Shown here: positions 1 through 10,400 of the stretch, in pieces
How positions within the stretch are numbered: position 1 is the first letter of the stretch
How the letters are laid out: each line of letters starts with the position of its first letter
NCBI GenBank assembly: GCA_963675055.2
Contig: CAXXJE010000002.1
Coordinates: 434,001 to 498,000, forward strand
DNA: 64,000 bases
Direction of reading: 5' to 3'
Source: PGYT01 sp963675055
Lineage (GTDB): Bacteria > Bacteroidota > Ignavibacteria > Ignavibacteriales > Melioribacteraceae
Translations under genes and position numbers: made by a program
Notes under the pieces: model-generated
What the model saw: only the letters and a program-made list of their open reading frames with translations
Database searches by the model: none
What the model was told of the DNA's origin: nothing

Positions 1-57
1 CTTGTAAACGTTTTTCGGAAAACTCTCGTCTTATTGTTCAGAATACGGAGATATTTA

Positions 58-630
58 TTGAACAACGAATCGGAACTAATTGAACAGGCACGCGGCGGAA
101 AAGTTGCGGCATTCAGGGAACTGGTAGAGCAAAATAAGCGGAATGTGTACTCACTCGCTTATGATCTGACCGGAAACCGTGAAGATGCCGAGGATATTTC
201 CCAGGAAGTGTTTATTAAAGCCTTCCGGTCGCTGAGTAAATTCAGAGGCGATTCGAAGTTCGGCACATGGCTTTACAGAATCACAGTTAATACCTGCTAC
301 AGCCTGAAACGGAACAAATCATATTCGTCAATACAGACAGAGGAAGACATGGAAGATGTACCGGGGAGTGAAAACAATACCAGCGGAAATAATCCTGAGA
401 GATCAACGGAATCTGGATTTATTAAAGCCAATATTGAAAAGGCTTTGCAAAAGTTATCAGCAAGGGAGAAATCGGTTTTTATACTCAGGAACTTCAAGGA
501 ACTCCCTTTCGACGATATAGTGGATATTCTAAAACTCAGGCCGGGCACTGTTCGCAGTCTGAATTTCAGGGCTATAAAAAAACTCCGTAAAGAATTATCA
601 TTCTATAACACCGAGGCGTTCAATGATTAG
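58..630 (+). CDS. ECF-type RNA polymerase sigma factor
   Basis: A sigma-70 family factor of the extracytoplasmic-function type, which directs RNA polymerase to a small stress or envelope regulon. The sigma-2 region is recognisable from the AFRELVEQ and YDLTGNREDAEDISQEVF stretches, followed by the region 2.4 tryptophan segment (GTWLYRI). A variable acidic linker rich in Asn and Ser follows, then a sigma-4 helix-turn-helix with REKSVFILRNFKELPFDDIV. I chose the TTG at 58 because GGAG lies seven bases upstream (47-50); the in-frame TTG at 34 has no such site. The gene overlaps the following anti-sigma gene by eight bases, the usual arrangement for a sigma/anti-sigma pair. Family assignment is secure; the regulon is unknown. 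Confidence 0.93.
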   Translation: MNNESELIEQARGGKVAAFRELVEQNKRNVYSLAYDLTGNREDAEDISQEVFIKAFRSLSKFRGDSKFGTWLYRITVNTCYSLKRNKSYSSIQTEEDMEDVPGSENNTSGNNPERSTESGFIKANIEKALQKLSAREKSVFILRNFKELPFDDIVDILKLRPGTVRSLNFRAIKKLRKELSFYNTEAFND

Positions 631-1456
631 TTGTAATAAATGCACTTCATTATTCGAGAAATCGCTTAACAATGAACTGATGAAAACAGAAGTTGAAAGT
701 ATGAACGAACACATAGAAAGTTGTCGTAAATGCGCATCTGAATTGACCGATCTCAATAATACGCTTCGTACGATGAAAGAGTATATTTCGCCAGAGCCCC
801 GGAAAGATTTCATTGATAAATTCTGGGAAACAATTGAACCGGAAATAATAAAAAAAGAAGAACCTTCGTCATCCTGGTTAAATAATTTGAGTAATCTTAT
901 CTTCGGCAAATCAGCAGACTTCGGATGGGCAAAACAATTAGCAGGCGCTGCAGTTCTGCTAACCATAGGCGTTCTGCTCGGTAAGTATTATTTTACTCCT
1001 GGCGGGCATAATATTGAGACCCGGTCTTTTACACACAACATTACCACTGAACAACGCGCTGTTCGGGTTAAAGCGGAAAATTATATTGAGCGCTCAAAGG
1101 TTCTGCTGCTGGGTCTTATGAATTTCGATCCCGCCATAGATGATGTAAGTTCTATCAATCTTGAACAGCAGAAAAGGATCTCCAGAGTGTTATTGGGCGA
1201 CGCTGAGAATATAAAGTCGAACCTAACTCTGTCTTCACAGAATAACCTTAAAGAACTTGTAAACGACCTCGAAATTATTCTTATGCAGATAGCGAATCTT
1301 GAATCGGAGCAGGACATTACAGGCATCGAACTGGTTAAGGAAGGTGTGGATAAAAGAGGAATATTTTTAAAAATCAACATCCAGGAACTGCTCGGAAGTA
1401 ATATTAAATCCAGTTATCCCGATCAAAAGCCGGGCAAATCGAAAAAAGAAATTTAA
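623..1456 (+). CDS. Zinc-finger anti-sigma factor, membrane anchored
   Basis: Probably binds and inhibits the sigma factor encoded just upstream. The N-terminus carries a zf-HC2-like metal site: Cys4/Cys7 followed by His30-x3-Cys34-x2-Cys37. One hydrophobic segment at about residues 103-123 should span the inner membrane, leaving the N-terminal finger in the cytoplasm and about 150 residues outside. The outer part is helical and charged, with no enzyme motif I can recognise. Translation is coupled to the sigma gene by the eight-base overlap. The HEAT-repeat genes that follow after 14 bases are likely part of the same transcript and may take part in signal sensing; that role is inference. Confidence 0.85.
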   Translation: MISCNKCTSLFEKSLNNELMKTEVESMNEHIESCRKCASELTDLNNTLRTMKEYISPEPRKDFIDKFWETIEPEIIKKEEPSSSWLNNLSNLIFGKSADFGWAKQLAGAAVLLTIGVLLGKYYFTPGGHNIETRSFTHNITTEQRAVRVKAENYIERSKVLLLGLMNFDPAIDDVSSINLEQQKRISRVLLGDAENIKSNLTLSSQNNLKELVNDLEIILMQIANLESEQDITGIELVKEGVDKRGIFLKINIQELLGSNIKSSYPDQKPGKSKKEI

Positions 1457-1470
1457 CGGAGAATAGAATC

Positions 1471-3069
1471 ATGAAACGAATAACTTTGGTACTGATAATA
1501 CTGACCGCAATTAGTTTAACACTGCAAGCCGCAGAAACTTATAACAAATTTCCCGACCGGGTTGCCGGACTGGAAAACGACAAAGATCCCGATGCGCAGG
1601 CATATAAAAAAGCTTACGGATTTGTACTTGATGAGAAATGGGATGAAGCAGTTAAAGCGCTCGATAGTTTCCTCGAAAAATTTCCAAAGAGCAGCTGGCA
1701 GGATGACGCACGTTTCTGGCAATGTTATTCACGGGAAAAACAAGGTGTTGACGCAGAAGAGGTTTTCAAATGCTACCAGGATTTTGTAGACGAAAACGGC
1801 AGCAGCAAATGGGCGGACGATGCAAGATCGAGCATGATTTTACTGGGACAAAAACTCGTTAAGCAGGGAAAGGTTGAATACCAACCTGTTATTGAAACGA
1901 TCCAAAAAGAAGACAAGGAAGAGATAAGTATAACCGCTTTGTACGCACTACAGAATATCGGCGATGAAAAAGCTCTGGATGCCATATTCAAACTATACGA
2001 CAACTCTGCAAGCGAGAACATAAAAGGGAAGATAATTTATGTAATCGGTAATTTCGATTCGCCGAAAGTATTAACCAAGCTGGTTGATATAGCCACTAAA
2101 GATCCGGATGTAAGTTTACAGAAGAAAGCAGCCTATGCAATTGGTAGTGTCGATGATTCCAAATCAGTAACAGCGTTGAAAACAATTCTGAAGGAATCAA
2201 AGGAACCCGAAGTACAAAAGGCAGCTTTATATTCACTTGGGAATTGCGACTTCGCTGAAATCATTCCAGTATTGAAGGAGACTGCATTAAGCAATACTAA
2301 TCCCTCTCTCGTAAAGGCCGCTATTTATGCACTTGGCAATTACGATGACGAATCCGCGGCTATAGATGCGATAAAAGTTATTTTAAAAACAGCGACGACG
2401 ACAGAAGCAAGAAAATCTGCACTCTATTCGCTGGGCAACACCGACGACCCGTCTGTTATCCCTGTTATGATGCAGATCGCACTTTCGGACGAGGATATAT
2501 CATTGTCGAAAGCTGCCGTTTATGCTATTGGAAATTTCGAGGATGAAAACGCCTTTGATGCACTAAAGGATATTTTCAATAAATCCGAAAACAGGGATGT
2601 CCGCAAAGCTTCAATGTATGCTATAGGAAACAACGAAAACAAAGCGGCACTCTTCTTCCTGAAGGATGTTGCGTTGGAGGATAAAGATATTTCTCTTTCG
2701 AAAGCAGCGGTTTACGCTGTCGCAAATTTCGAGAGCAAAGAGGCGGAACAAGCGTTAAAGGAAATTTTACAAAAATCAAAAGAAACAGAAATTAAAAAAG
2801 CGGCACTCCACAGCATTGCAAATATTGCCGAAGATGATTCCTCGATTGATATTCTTGATGAAATCTATAGGAATGAAAAGGACCAGGATCTCAGGAAGAC
2901 AATTGTATATGCACTTGGTAACACAGAAAGCCAAAAAGCCGTCGCCGTTCTTGTTCGAATAATAAAAGAAGAGAAGTCGATGTCAGTACGCAAAGCCGCC
3001 GTATCGGCACTTGGAAATATCGATATGCCCGAGGCTCAGGAAGCATTGATGAACTTAATTCAAAACTGA
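1471..3069 (+). CDS. Exported HEAT-repeat protein with N-terminal TPR-like segment
   Basis: A 532-residue protein with a signal peptide (about residues 1-20, ending LQAAE). Residues about 40-125 resemble the tetratricopeptide-type repeats of tol-pal/BamD-like proteins (FLEKFPKSSWQDDARFW and the similar FVDENGSSKWADDAR). From about residue 145 to the end it is a regular array of roughly eleven repeats of about 31 residues, each with a KAAVYAIGNFED-like turn, typical of HEAT_2/PBS-lyase-type repeats. Such solenoids are protein-binding scaffolds. It follows the anti-sigma gene by 14 bases with GGAG upstream of the ATG, so it is probably co-transcribed. No catalytic motif is visible. A periplasmic scaffold or sensor role is inferred. 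Confidence 0.8.
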   Translation: MKRITLVLIILTAISLTLQAAETYNKFPDRVAGLENDKDPDAQAYKKAYGFVLDEKWDEAVKALDSFLEKFPKSSWQDDARFWQCYSREKQGVDAEEVFKCYQDFVDENGSSKWADDARSSMILLGQKLVKQGKVEYQPVIETIQKEDKEEISITALYALQNIGDEKALDAIFKLYDNSASENIKGKIIYVIGNFDSPKVLTKLVDIATKDPDVSLQKKAAYAIGSVDDSKSVTALKTILKESKEPEVQKAALYSLGNCDFAEIIPVLKETALSNTNPSLVKAAIYALGNYDDESAAIDAIKVILKTATTTEARKSALYSLGNTDDPSVIPVMMQIALSDEDISLSKAAVYAIGNFEDENAFDALKDIFNKSENRDVRKASMYAIGNNENKAALFFLKDVALEDKDISLSKAAVYAVANFESKEAEQALKEILQKSKETEIKKAALHSIANIAEDDSSIDILDEIYRNEKDQDLRKTIVYALGNTESQKAVAVLVRIIKEEKSMSVRKAAVSALGNIDMPEAQEALMNLIQN

Positions 3070-3086
3070 TATTTGAGAGCTATACC

Positions 3087-4202
3087 ATGAAGAAGAATAC
3101 AATCATACAAATAGTTGTTCTTGTACTAGTTCATATAGTCGGACTACATGCACAAAAATTCATCCATATGAATGCCGAATCCGGGAAGCTCCCTGAACCA
3201 TTTCAAAATGCGTTCAGCCAACACGATGAACTTGAAAATTTCTGGATAGGCTACAGTATTGAACTGACTAATAACAACGGTGTGTCGGTCGGATCATTTT
3301 ATTTCAACGGCGACACCGAAGTTTCTCTCAGGGATTTGATTGAAAACTCTCCGAAGTTGAAGAACTTAAATACACCGCCAAATCATCACAGAATGTTCAG
3401 AATAGTAAACGGGCGTATTAAAGGTGACCTGAAAATCGACAATGAAACCGCCATCCTGTTCAGGTATGATAGGACATCAAAGGATATCGGTGATTTTGCA
3501 GAAATAGCTATTTGTAATCTTGCCAGATATGCTGACCTTGAGAATATGCCGCTTGTCTGGCTAGGCAGATTTAAGCAACCAATCAGCTTCGAATTTATTG
3601 CCGGTTTATTTAAAGGTTCGGAATTTAAATTCGCAAAGGAGGAGCTGCTTCCAGGCATCGGCATACACGCGGACCTACAGGAAACCACTGAATTTCTTGC
3701 AGGTATTTATAAATCTGACGAAAGCTACGAACTTCGCGAAGATGCGTTGTTCTGGCTTGGCCAGCAGGACAATTACACAGCATTCGAAATATTAAAACAG
3801 GCTGTCTCCGATGCCCCGAGCGAAGATCTGAAAGAAAAGGCGGTTATGGGAATTGGTCAGCTGGATCTCCCCGAAGCGTTGGACGAGTTGATTGTTATTG
3901 CCCGGAAAAACCGCAATATGGAACTGAGACAAGAGGCAATTATGTGGCTCGGTCATAAGGCAGTAAAGAAAGCTGAGGATGAACTGAAAGGATTTGTTGA
4001 GAACGATCCTGACATTGAAATAAAGAAACGTGCTCTCTTCGCTCTGGCAAACCAGTCAGATAACAATGTGGATTTCCTGATAAATCTCGCAATGTCAAAC
4101 CGCAGTCTGCAGATCAGGAAACATGCAATCTGGGCTCTGGGTTCAACAGATAATCCGCGCGCTGTGGAAGCATTAATCAATCTGGCAAAAGGAGCAAAAT
4201 AA
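3087..4202 (+). CDS. Exported HEAT-repeat protein, second copy
   Basis: A 371-residue protein with a signal peptide ending near residue 22 (GLHAQ). Residues about 25-200 form a domain I do not recognise; about 215-371 are five or so HEAT repeats (LREDALFWLGQQD, LRQEAIMWLGHK, IRKHAIWALGSTD). It begins 17 bases after the preceding HEAT-repeat protein and is the last gene of the sigma-factor operon. Unlike its neighbour it has no tetratricopeptide-like part. The two may work together as a periplasmic binding module reporting to the anti-sigma factor. That is inference; only export and the repeat architecture are visible. Confidence 0.75.
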   Translation: MKKNTIIQIVVLVLVHIVGLHAQKFIHMNAESGKLPEPFQNAFSQHDELENFWIGYSIELTNNNGVSVGSFYFNGDTEVSLRDLIENSPKLKNLNTPPNHHRMFRIVNGRIKGDLKIDNETAILFRYDRTSKDIGDFAEIAICNLARYADLENMPLVWLGRFKQPISFEFIAGLFKGSEFKFAKEELLPGIGIHADLQETTEFLAGIYKSDESYELREDALFWLGQQDNYTAFEILKQAVSDAPSEDLKEKAVMGIGQLDLPEALDELIVIARKNRNMELRQEAIMWLGHKAVKKAEDELKGFVENDPDIEIKKRALFALANQSDNNVDFLINLAMSNRSLQIRKHAIWALGSTDNPRAVEALINLAKGAK

Positions 4203-4487
4203 ACAGTTTTACCCCTGAGAACAACAATAAATACTTTAGAATCTTGCCAAATTCATATTTCATCAGCCCCCTCTTTCTTATATAAAACAATTTTACTATG
4301 TTTGATATGAATTATCATTTGCCCTCCCCTTCCTGTCAATTATAAACGACAGAGTTGATGTCCAGTATATTTTTTGATTCACAGCACAACAAATTATGAA
4401 TCATTTGGCTTTCCATATTTTCTATTTATCTTGTTCGAATATTTTTCACGGATGTTTTACATTTAAGTTTAATTTGACCGGGATGTA

Positions 4488-5582
4488 ATGATAATCACGT
4501 TAATACGAATTCTCGTTTCGATTACTTTATGCTGCTTTCTATTGAAATGCAGCCATAGTGACAACAACTTTTCAGAAGAAAAGATTGTGTTCACAAATAA
4601 CATCAACAATACAAATCTTGCTGGTACAATAACCTATCCCGAGTCGCTTAAAAGTACCGCTCCGGCAGTCGTACTGATACACGGATCAGGACCATGCGAC
4701 AGGGACCTGGATATTGCTTCAGGAACTGGTTTATTCAGAGAACTGGCACATATCCTTGCATCTCAGGGAATTATTGCGTTACGCTATGATAAACGGGGTG
4801 CCGGCGAGTCGGGCGGAAATTATATTTCATATGATATAAATAATTTTACCGACGACGGAATTGCGGCTGTAAAGTATCTTGAGACGATTCCCAGAGTTCA
4901 AAAAGATTGTATAGGTGTTATCGGACTTAGTCAGGGCGGAATAGTCGCCCCATTAATGCAATTAAATTATCCGTCCATTAAATTTCTTGTTCTTATGGGC
5001 TCGCCCGGAACATGGGGAAAAGAATTCTTCTTCCAGTCGCATCTTGCACTTGCCGGTATATTTGACTCTACATCTGCCGGGTATAATAAAAACCGGTTAC
5101 TGATGAACGAATTATGGCCGATTCTAACAGGTGAGGAGAATAGTCTAAGGGCACAAGAACGGGGAAAAGAAATACTTGCCGAAATGTGGTCATATGTTAA
5201 TAATATTGAACGGCGAACTTTGGGTTATGCTGAAGTGAATATTGATAAGTGGTTTGATGAATTCACACGCCCGAGTATAAGAAAATGGTATAATTACAAT
5301 CAGCAGAAAACACTCTCCGAATTAAACTGCCCTGTTCTGGCGATTACCGGGGACAAAGATGTTCAGGCTCCTTCCGGCTATAACCTTCAAAAAATTAAGG
5401 ACGCTCTCGAAATTGGCGGAAACTCCGAATTCAAAGTTGTTGAGCTTAATCATGTCAACCACTTGTTTCAAAACTGCGCAACCGGCATGCCTTCCGAATA
5501 TTCCAGAATAGGTAATGACTTCAATGAACGGGGATTTGAAATTATTTCCAGGTGGATCAAAGAACAATCCTTCCACCAATAA
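4488..5582 (+). CDS. Alpha/beta hydrolase, lipoprotein
   Basis: A serine hydrolase of the alpha/beta fold, probably an esterase or peptidase-like acyl hydrolase on the periplasmic face of a membrane. The N-terminus is a lipoprotein signal with a lipobox-like LLKC (Cys about residue 21). Visible elements are the oxyanion-hole strand HGSGPCDRD, the YDKRGAGES segment, the nucleophile elbow GLSQGG, the acid loop GDKDVQAP and a C-terminal catalytic His in NHVNHLF. This order matches the dipeptidyl-aminopeptidase/acylaminoacyl-peptidase-like hydrolases (Hydrolase_4 type). It is preceded by 285 bases without a gene and followed by a DinB-like gene on the same strand. The substrate is unknown. Confidence 0.85.
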   Translation: MIITLIRILVSITLCCFLLKCSHSDNNFSEEKIVFTNNINNTNLAGTITYPESLKSTAPAVVLIHGSGPCDRDLDIASGTGLFRELAHILASQGIIALRYDKRGAGESGGNYISYDINNFTDDGIAAVKYLETIPRVQKDCIGVIGLSQGGIVAPLMQLNYPSIKFLVLMGSPGTWGKEFFFQSHLALAGIFDSTSAGYNKNRLLMNELWPILTGEENSLRAQERGKEILAEMWSYVNNIERRTLGYAEVNIDKWFDEFTRPSIRKWYNYNQQKTLSELNCPVLAITGDKDVQAPSGYNLQKIKDALEIGGNSEFKVVELNHVNHLFQNCATGMPSEYSRIGNDFNERGFEIISRWIKEQSFHQ

Positions 5583-5675
5583 CACAACCTGGTCCTGATT
5601 CTTTTTTATTGCAGCAGACACGTGGTCTTGTTATATTGTTTTCATCAACCATTATTAATAAGACTGGAGAACAGT

Positions 5676-6221
5676 ATGCGAACCGGACTCACCCTTTTAA
5701 TTTGCCTGATCCTCGCCGGATCATTATTTGCCGGCAACAATCCCGAACCGGCTTCCGAAGTTTCACCTTACCTTCAGATGATTGCCGACGATCTTGGCGC
5801 TGTTGGAGATAAAGTTATTTCCCTAGCGGAAGAAGTTCCTGCGGACAAATACAGTTGGCGTCCGGAAGAAGGTGTAAGATCCGTAAGCGAAGTGTTTGTA
5901 CACATCGGAGGTGCCAATCACTTTATACTTTCATTCCTAGGCAAGGATATGCCTGAAGGTTTCAGCAGAGATGCAGAAAAGAATATGACGGGCAAAGAAG
6001 ATATAGTCAAGTTCCTCAAGTCATCTTTTGAAGCTGCGAAAAAATTTGTACTGGCTGTTGATGCTGACAAACTGGATGAAACTGTCAAACTGCCTTTCGC
6101 GGAAATGAGTCAGCAAAAAGTCCTGCTGCTGTTAACAACCCACTGCCATGAACACCTGGGACAATCAATCGCTTATGCCCGAACAAACGGTGTTACCCCG
6201 CCATGGAGCAAAAAGGAATAG
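5676..6221 (+). CDS. Exported DinB-like (DinB_2 type) protein
   Basis: A member of the DinB/YfiT superfamily, four-helix bundles that bind a metal through three histidines and often act as thiol-dependent transferases. Likely metal ligands are the His in FVHIGGANHF and those in THCHEHLGQ. I chose the ATG at 5676 because GGAG lies six bases upstream and the product then starts with a clean signal peptide (MRTGLTLLICLILAGSLFAG). A longer reading from 5622 would add an unlikely leader. Export is unusual for the family but is seen in other DinB proteins of this lineage. The exact reaction is unknown. Confidence 0.82.
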   Translation: MRTGLTLLICLILAGSLFAGNNPEPASEVSPYLQMIADDLGAVGDKVISLAEEVPADKYSWRPEEGVRSVSEVFVHIGGANHFILSFLGKDMPEGFSRDAEKNMTGKEDIVKFLKSSFEAAKKFVLAVDADKLDETVKLPFAEMSQQKVLLLLTTHCHEHLGQSIAYARTNGVTPPWSKKE

Positions 6222-6227
6222 ATTTTC

Positions 6228-6249
6228 AGCCGGGGCAGTAGCTCCGGCT
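6228..6249. terminator. Hairpin between convergent genes
   Basis: A nine-base-pair stem (AGCCGGGGC / GCTCCGGCT, one G-T wobble) with an AGTA loop lies exactly between the ends of the DinB-like gene and trmB, touching the trmB stop codon. It could serve as a bidirectional terminator. There is no long T run on either side. Confidence 0.55.
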
Positions 6250-6896
6250 TACTTATCAAATCCGAAACATACATACTTGATAATTCTGCCTTCTTCCCGG
6301 TAATGTCTTTCATATCGTGTTGTCACGGACTCCTCAAAAGATAATTCTTCAGAATGCTGTACATCCTCGTTAAGCTTGTAAATTTCCGCATCAGTATTTT
6401 TAATATTACCAACACAGTATTCGAATAGTCCGGCATTGTCGGTCTTGAAATGGATTTTACCACCGGGTTCAAGTATGGACTTATAAATTGCTATAAACTC
6501 GGGAGATATAAGTCTTCGCGGGGCACTTTTCCTTCTCACGTGCGGATCAGGGAAAGGAATATAAATCTCCGCTATGTTCATTTCCTTAAACACTTCCTGA
6601 AGCATCTCCACACGCATCGAAATAAACGCTGCGTTCTTCAAATTATTATCAAGTACTTTTTTTGCCCCGATATAAATCCTTGCTGCTTTTATATCAATTC
6701 CAACGAAATTTCTTTCCGGATAATTAGGAGCAAGCTGCACTGTATAGTCACCTTCTCCGCAGCCAACTTCAAGCGATATTGATTTGTCATTGTTGAAATA
6801 ATCCTTTACCAGTTTACCGAGACCTTTATCCTCCCTGTCGAACACATTCGGGAAACTCTTCACTTCGGAAATCTTTTTACTTTTTGTTCTGCCCAT
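6249..6896 (-). CDS. trmB: tRNA (guanine-N7-)-methyltransferase
   Basis: Methylates guanine 46 at N7 in the variable loop of tRNAs using S-adenosylmethionine. The 215-residue length fits the family. The SAM-binding motif VGCGEGDYTVQLA is at about residues 43-55, the acidic end of the next strand is in FVGIDIKAARI, and the family-specific IPFPDPHVRRKSAPRRL motif (usually FPDPWpKkrH-RRl) is near residue 115. It is a single gene facing the DinB-like gene, with a hairpin at its 3' end. Confidence 0.93.
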   Translation of the reverse strand: MGRTKSKKISEVKSFPNVFDREDKGLGKLVKDYFNNDKSISLEVGCGEGDYTVQLAPNYPERNFVGIDIKAARIYIGAKKVLDNNLKNAAFISMRVEMLQEVFKEMNIAEIYIPFPDPHVRRKSAPRRLISPEFIAIYKSILEPGGKIHFKTDNAGLFEYCVGNIKNTDAEIYKLNEDVQHSEELSFEESVTTRYERHYREEGRIIKYVCFGFDK

Positions 6897-7082
6897 TGTA
6901 CTATACTATTTAAAGATGACTGCAAAATTAGTAAATATTTTATTTATCTGTGGATTGTAGGCTTGCATTTATAAAACACATTACATAATATATAACTACT
7001 CACTTTTTAATTTCATCTTTATCAACAATCCCATTGTTCAGATAAAGATACAAAACAACTACAAACAATTAGGGGAACGCTC

Positions 7083-7421
7083 ATGGAAGTTTCAGTAAAA
7101 AACGATTTAGCAATACCAATTTGGTACGGAACGGATATTAGTCATTCTGAATCGGGTATTATTGCCCCCGGCGCAGCTATTGATGTTGAAGATGTTGTTG
7201 AAGTATTATTCTTAAAAATGCCTTTATCTGTTCAAATTTCTGAAGACGGAAAACGTCTTGATCAGAATCATCAGTTTATCGAGATTAAAAACTGCGATTT
7301 TTGGACTCATATAATTTTCTTCGGAAAGGCTTTACCGCCTGAATTCAGAACTGAATCTGAAGATATAAGTGGTAATGAAAAGAAGAATGTCACTGTTACA
7401 GGAGATGAAAACGAGGGTTAG
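7083..7421 (+). CDS. Small protein of unknown function
   Basis: A 112-residue cytoplasmic protein without signal peptide or membrane segment. It is rich in beta-strand-forming residues (VSVKNDLAIPIWYG, VLFLKMPLSVQIS, THIIFFG) with an acidic, probably disordered C-terminus. A GGGG site lies seven bases before the ATG. I recognise no family. It ends 29 bases before the large hybrid sensor on the same strand and may be co-transcribed with it. The beta-rich style resembles the small proteins at 11747 and 48597, but I see no convincing sequence similarity. Confidence 0.6.
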   Translation: MEVSVKNDLAIPIWYGTDISHSESGIIAPGAAIDVEDVVEVLFLKMPLSVQISEDGKRLDQNHQFIEIKNCDFWTHIIFFGKALPPEFRTESEDISGNEKKNVTVTGDENEG

Positions 7422-7450
7422 AGCAAACGAGTTCTAAATACGGACTAATA

Positions 7451-10400
7451 GTGAAAAGACTAATATACCTATCGTTATTACAAACAGCGTTTTGTGCATC
7501 AATAATAGCGCAAAGCGCTGTTTCATTGGAGTACCAGGGATACCCGATTATTGAAAACTTCTATACTGATGAACTCCAGATCCAGGAGCAGAATTGGGAC
7601 ATAGTTCAGGACCATAATGGTATTATCTATGTTGCCAACATTCAGGAACTAATCCAATATGACGGTGTTTCCTGGACCGGAATTGATATTCCCAATTCAA
7701 CCGTTCGCTCAGTTACTTTTGACAAAGAAGGCACCATTTATGTCGGTTCAATCAGTGATTTTGGTTACCTGACAGAAGACTCTTCCAATACACTCGTTTA
7801 CAAATCACTGCTTCCACTAATCGATACCGATTCGATACATTTTACAAGTGTTTATCAATCCATAGTTACAAACCATGGAGTGTATTTTCGCTCATCCGAA
7901 TACCTGATGAAATATTTTAACGGCAAGGTAACAGCCTGGGAGGCGGAAACAAGATTCGGCAGAATGTACAAGACTAGCGGACATTTATATATAAACATTA
8001 AGCGACGAGGGTTGCACGAAATTGTTAACGATGAATTTATTCCGGTTGCCGGTGGTGAGTTGTTTGCAAATCTGTTTATTCCTACAATGATTGAAATAGA
8101 CAACGGCGATATTCTGATCGGGACAAGATCCGAAGGACTTTATATGGAATCCGGTGGTAATATCAAGAGGTACCCGACTGACATAGATGAGTATATTTTT
8201 AATAACCGCTTATACAACGGCATTAAACTTAATGATGGTAATATTGCTCTTGCTACACTAAGCGGGGGTATAATTATTATTGAACAGGACGGCACCTTTG
8301 TTAACGCATTTAATAAGAATAACGGCTTGCAGGATAACAACGTAAAGAATATCTATCAGGATAACCAAAACAATATTTGGGCCGCTCTTAATGACGGAAT
8401 CAGTAGAATTGAATACACTTCTCCATTCGAATTCTATAACAGGGATATGGGACTCAACGGACTAGTGCTGTCAATTATAAAAAAGAATAATTTTCTTTAT
8501 GCCGGAACAACAAATGGATTGTTCGTTAAAATTCCCGAAAAAGATGTATACGGACTTGAACGATTTGAAAAAATTGAAAGTGTGCAGAGTCTTCCCTGGA
8601 TACTATTCGAACAGGGAAATTCAATACTAGCGGGAACGCAGAGCGGATTATTTCTTGTTAACGGAAGAGCCTCAAGTCAGCTATCGGACGACCGTGTTTT
8701 TAGTATAATCAATATCCCGGGAGTTCGAGATTATGTGTTGCTGTGCACGAGCAACGGATTGAAACTGTTAAATACGATAAATTATAAAAATACCATTAAA
8801 GTATTTAACGAACTCAGCGATGAAATCAGGTCCGCTGAATTTGACAAAACAAATAATCTTTGGCTGGGTACTCTTACCAAGGGTGTAATTAGTATTAAGA
8901 ATGCCGCTGAAGAATTTTCCGGTATAATTGCGAATAACAATTCACCTGAAGTTGGAATAATTTCCCACTTCGGTACGGAACATGGGCTGCCTGACGGAGA
9001 AACATATGTTAGTTTGGTGAATGGAACAGTCTACTTTCTAACCGCAGAAGGACTATATACATTTGAGAAAAACACCAATATGTTTAAGCCGGACTCATTA
9101 CTCGGCAGCGAGTTTGCCGACGGCAGCAGGAATATATTCAGGATGGTCGGAGAACGAAATGGAGATATCTGGTTTCACTCCAAGGTTAGAAATTACCTTG
9201 CTGAAAAACACTCAGACGGTTCTTATGAGGTTATCAGAAAACCTTTTATGCGACTGCCTAAAGATCAGGTTAATATAATTTATCCCGATGATAAGTATGT
9301 CTGGTTTGGTACGAACAAGGGAATTGTAAGGTATGATAAAAATTCAGGAAGCCAAATTGACACAAGTTTTTCAACAGTTATCAGAAAAGTAAATATCCGC
9401 AATGATTCGCTTGTATATGGCGGGGCACAACTGCCGGATGATTTCAGCAGTCCGAAGTTAGACTATAAGTTTAGAAACCTCCGGTTTGAATACGCATCTC
9501 CATTTTATACTGCGTCAGGTAAAACCAGATATCAATACGTGCTGAAAGGATATGATGATAACTGGTCCGACTGGACTGATGAAACCAAAAAGGATTACAC
9601 CAATCTAAGCGAGGGAAATTATACATTTTATGTAAAAGCAATGAACATTTATGGAGATGTAAGCACAACGGCATCATACTCATTTACCATTTCACCCCCT
9701 TTCTATCGTACTTTCTGGGCATATACATTTTATTTTCTCGCAGTTCTGGCATTCGGATATCTCATAGTCAAATGGCGCATCAGCAAACTTGAAAAAGAAA
9801 AGCGTCAACTTGAGATATTGATTGACAACAAAACCAGGGAAGTAAAAGATCAGGCTGATAAACTTAAAGAACTGGATAAAATTAAGTCACGCTTCTTCGC
9901 AAACATTTCACATGAATTCAGAACTCCGTTAACACTGATAATCGGTCCCGCCGAGCAAATGCTAACTGAAGAGAAGTCCGCTAATAAAAAGAAGAAGTTT
10001 TCACTAATGCTTCGCAACTCTCAAAAACTTCTCGGGTTAATCAATCAGTTGCTCGATCTTTCAAGACTTGACAACAGCAGGGTTCAACTACATGTAAAAA
10101 GGATTAACCTTGTAAAACTCGTTGGAGCCGTCAGTTCCCTGTTTGAATCAATGGCGGTGCAGAAAAATATAAAACTGGACTTCAAAGCTGATCCAAATGA
10201 AATTGAACTTTATGGTGATCCGGACAAGATTGAAAAAGTAGTCGTAAATCTGATATCGAACGCTTTTAAATTTTCGAACGAGTCCGGCAGTATATCTGTT
10301 GCATTATCAAAAACTACCGGAGGTTCAGAAAAATTCGAACAAGGCTATGCTGAATTAATTATCCGTGATACTGGAATTGGAGTCAGCGGTGAAAACCTCT

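Noticed and set aside
1471..3069. The HEAT-repeat array as possible CRISPR or tandem DNA repeat
   Set aside because: The repeats are conserved in protein but not in DNA and form one continuous reading frame.
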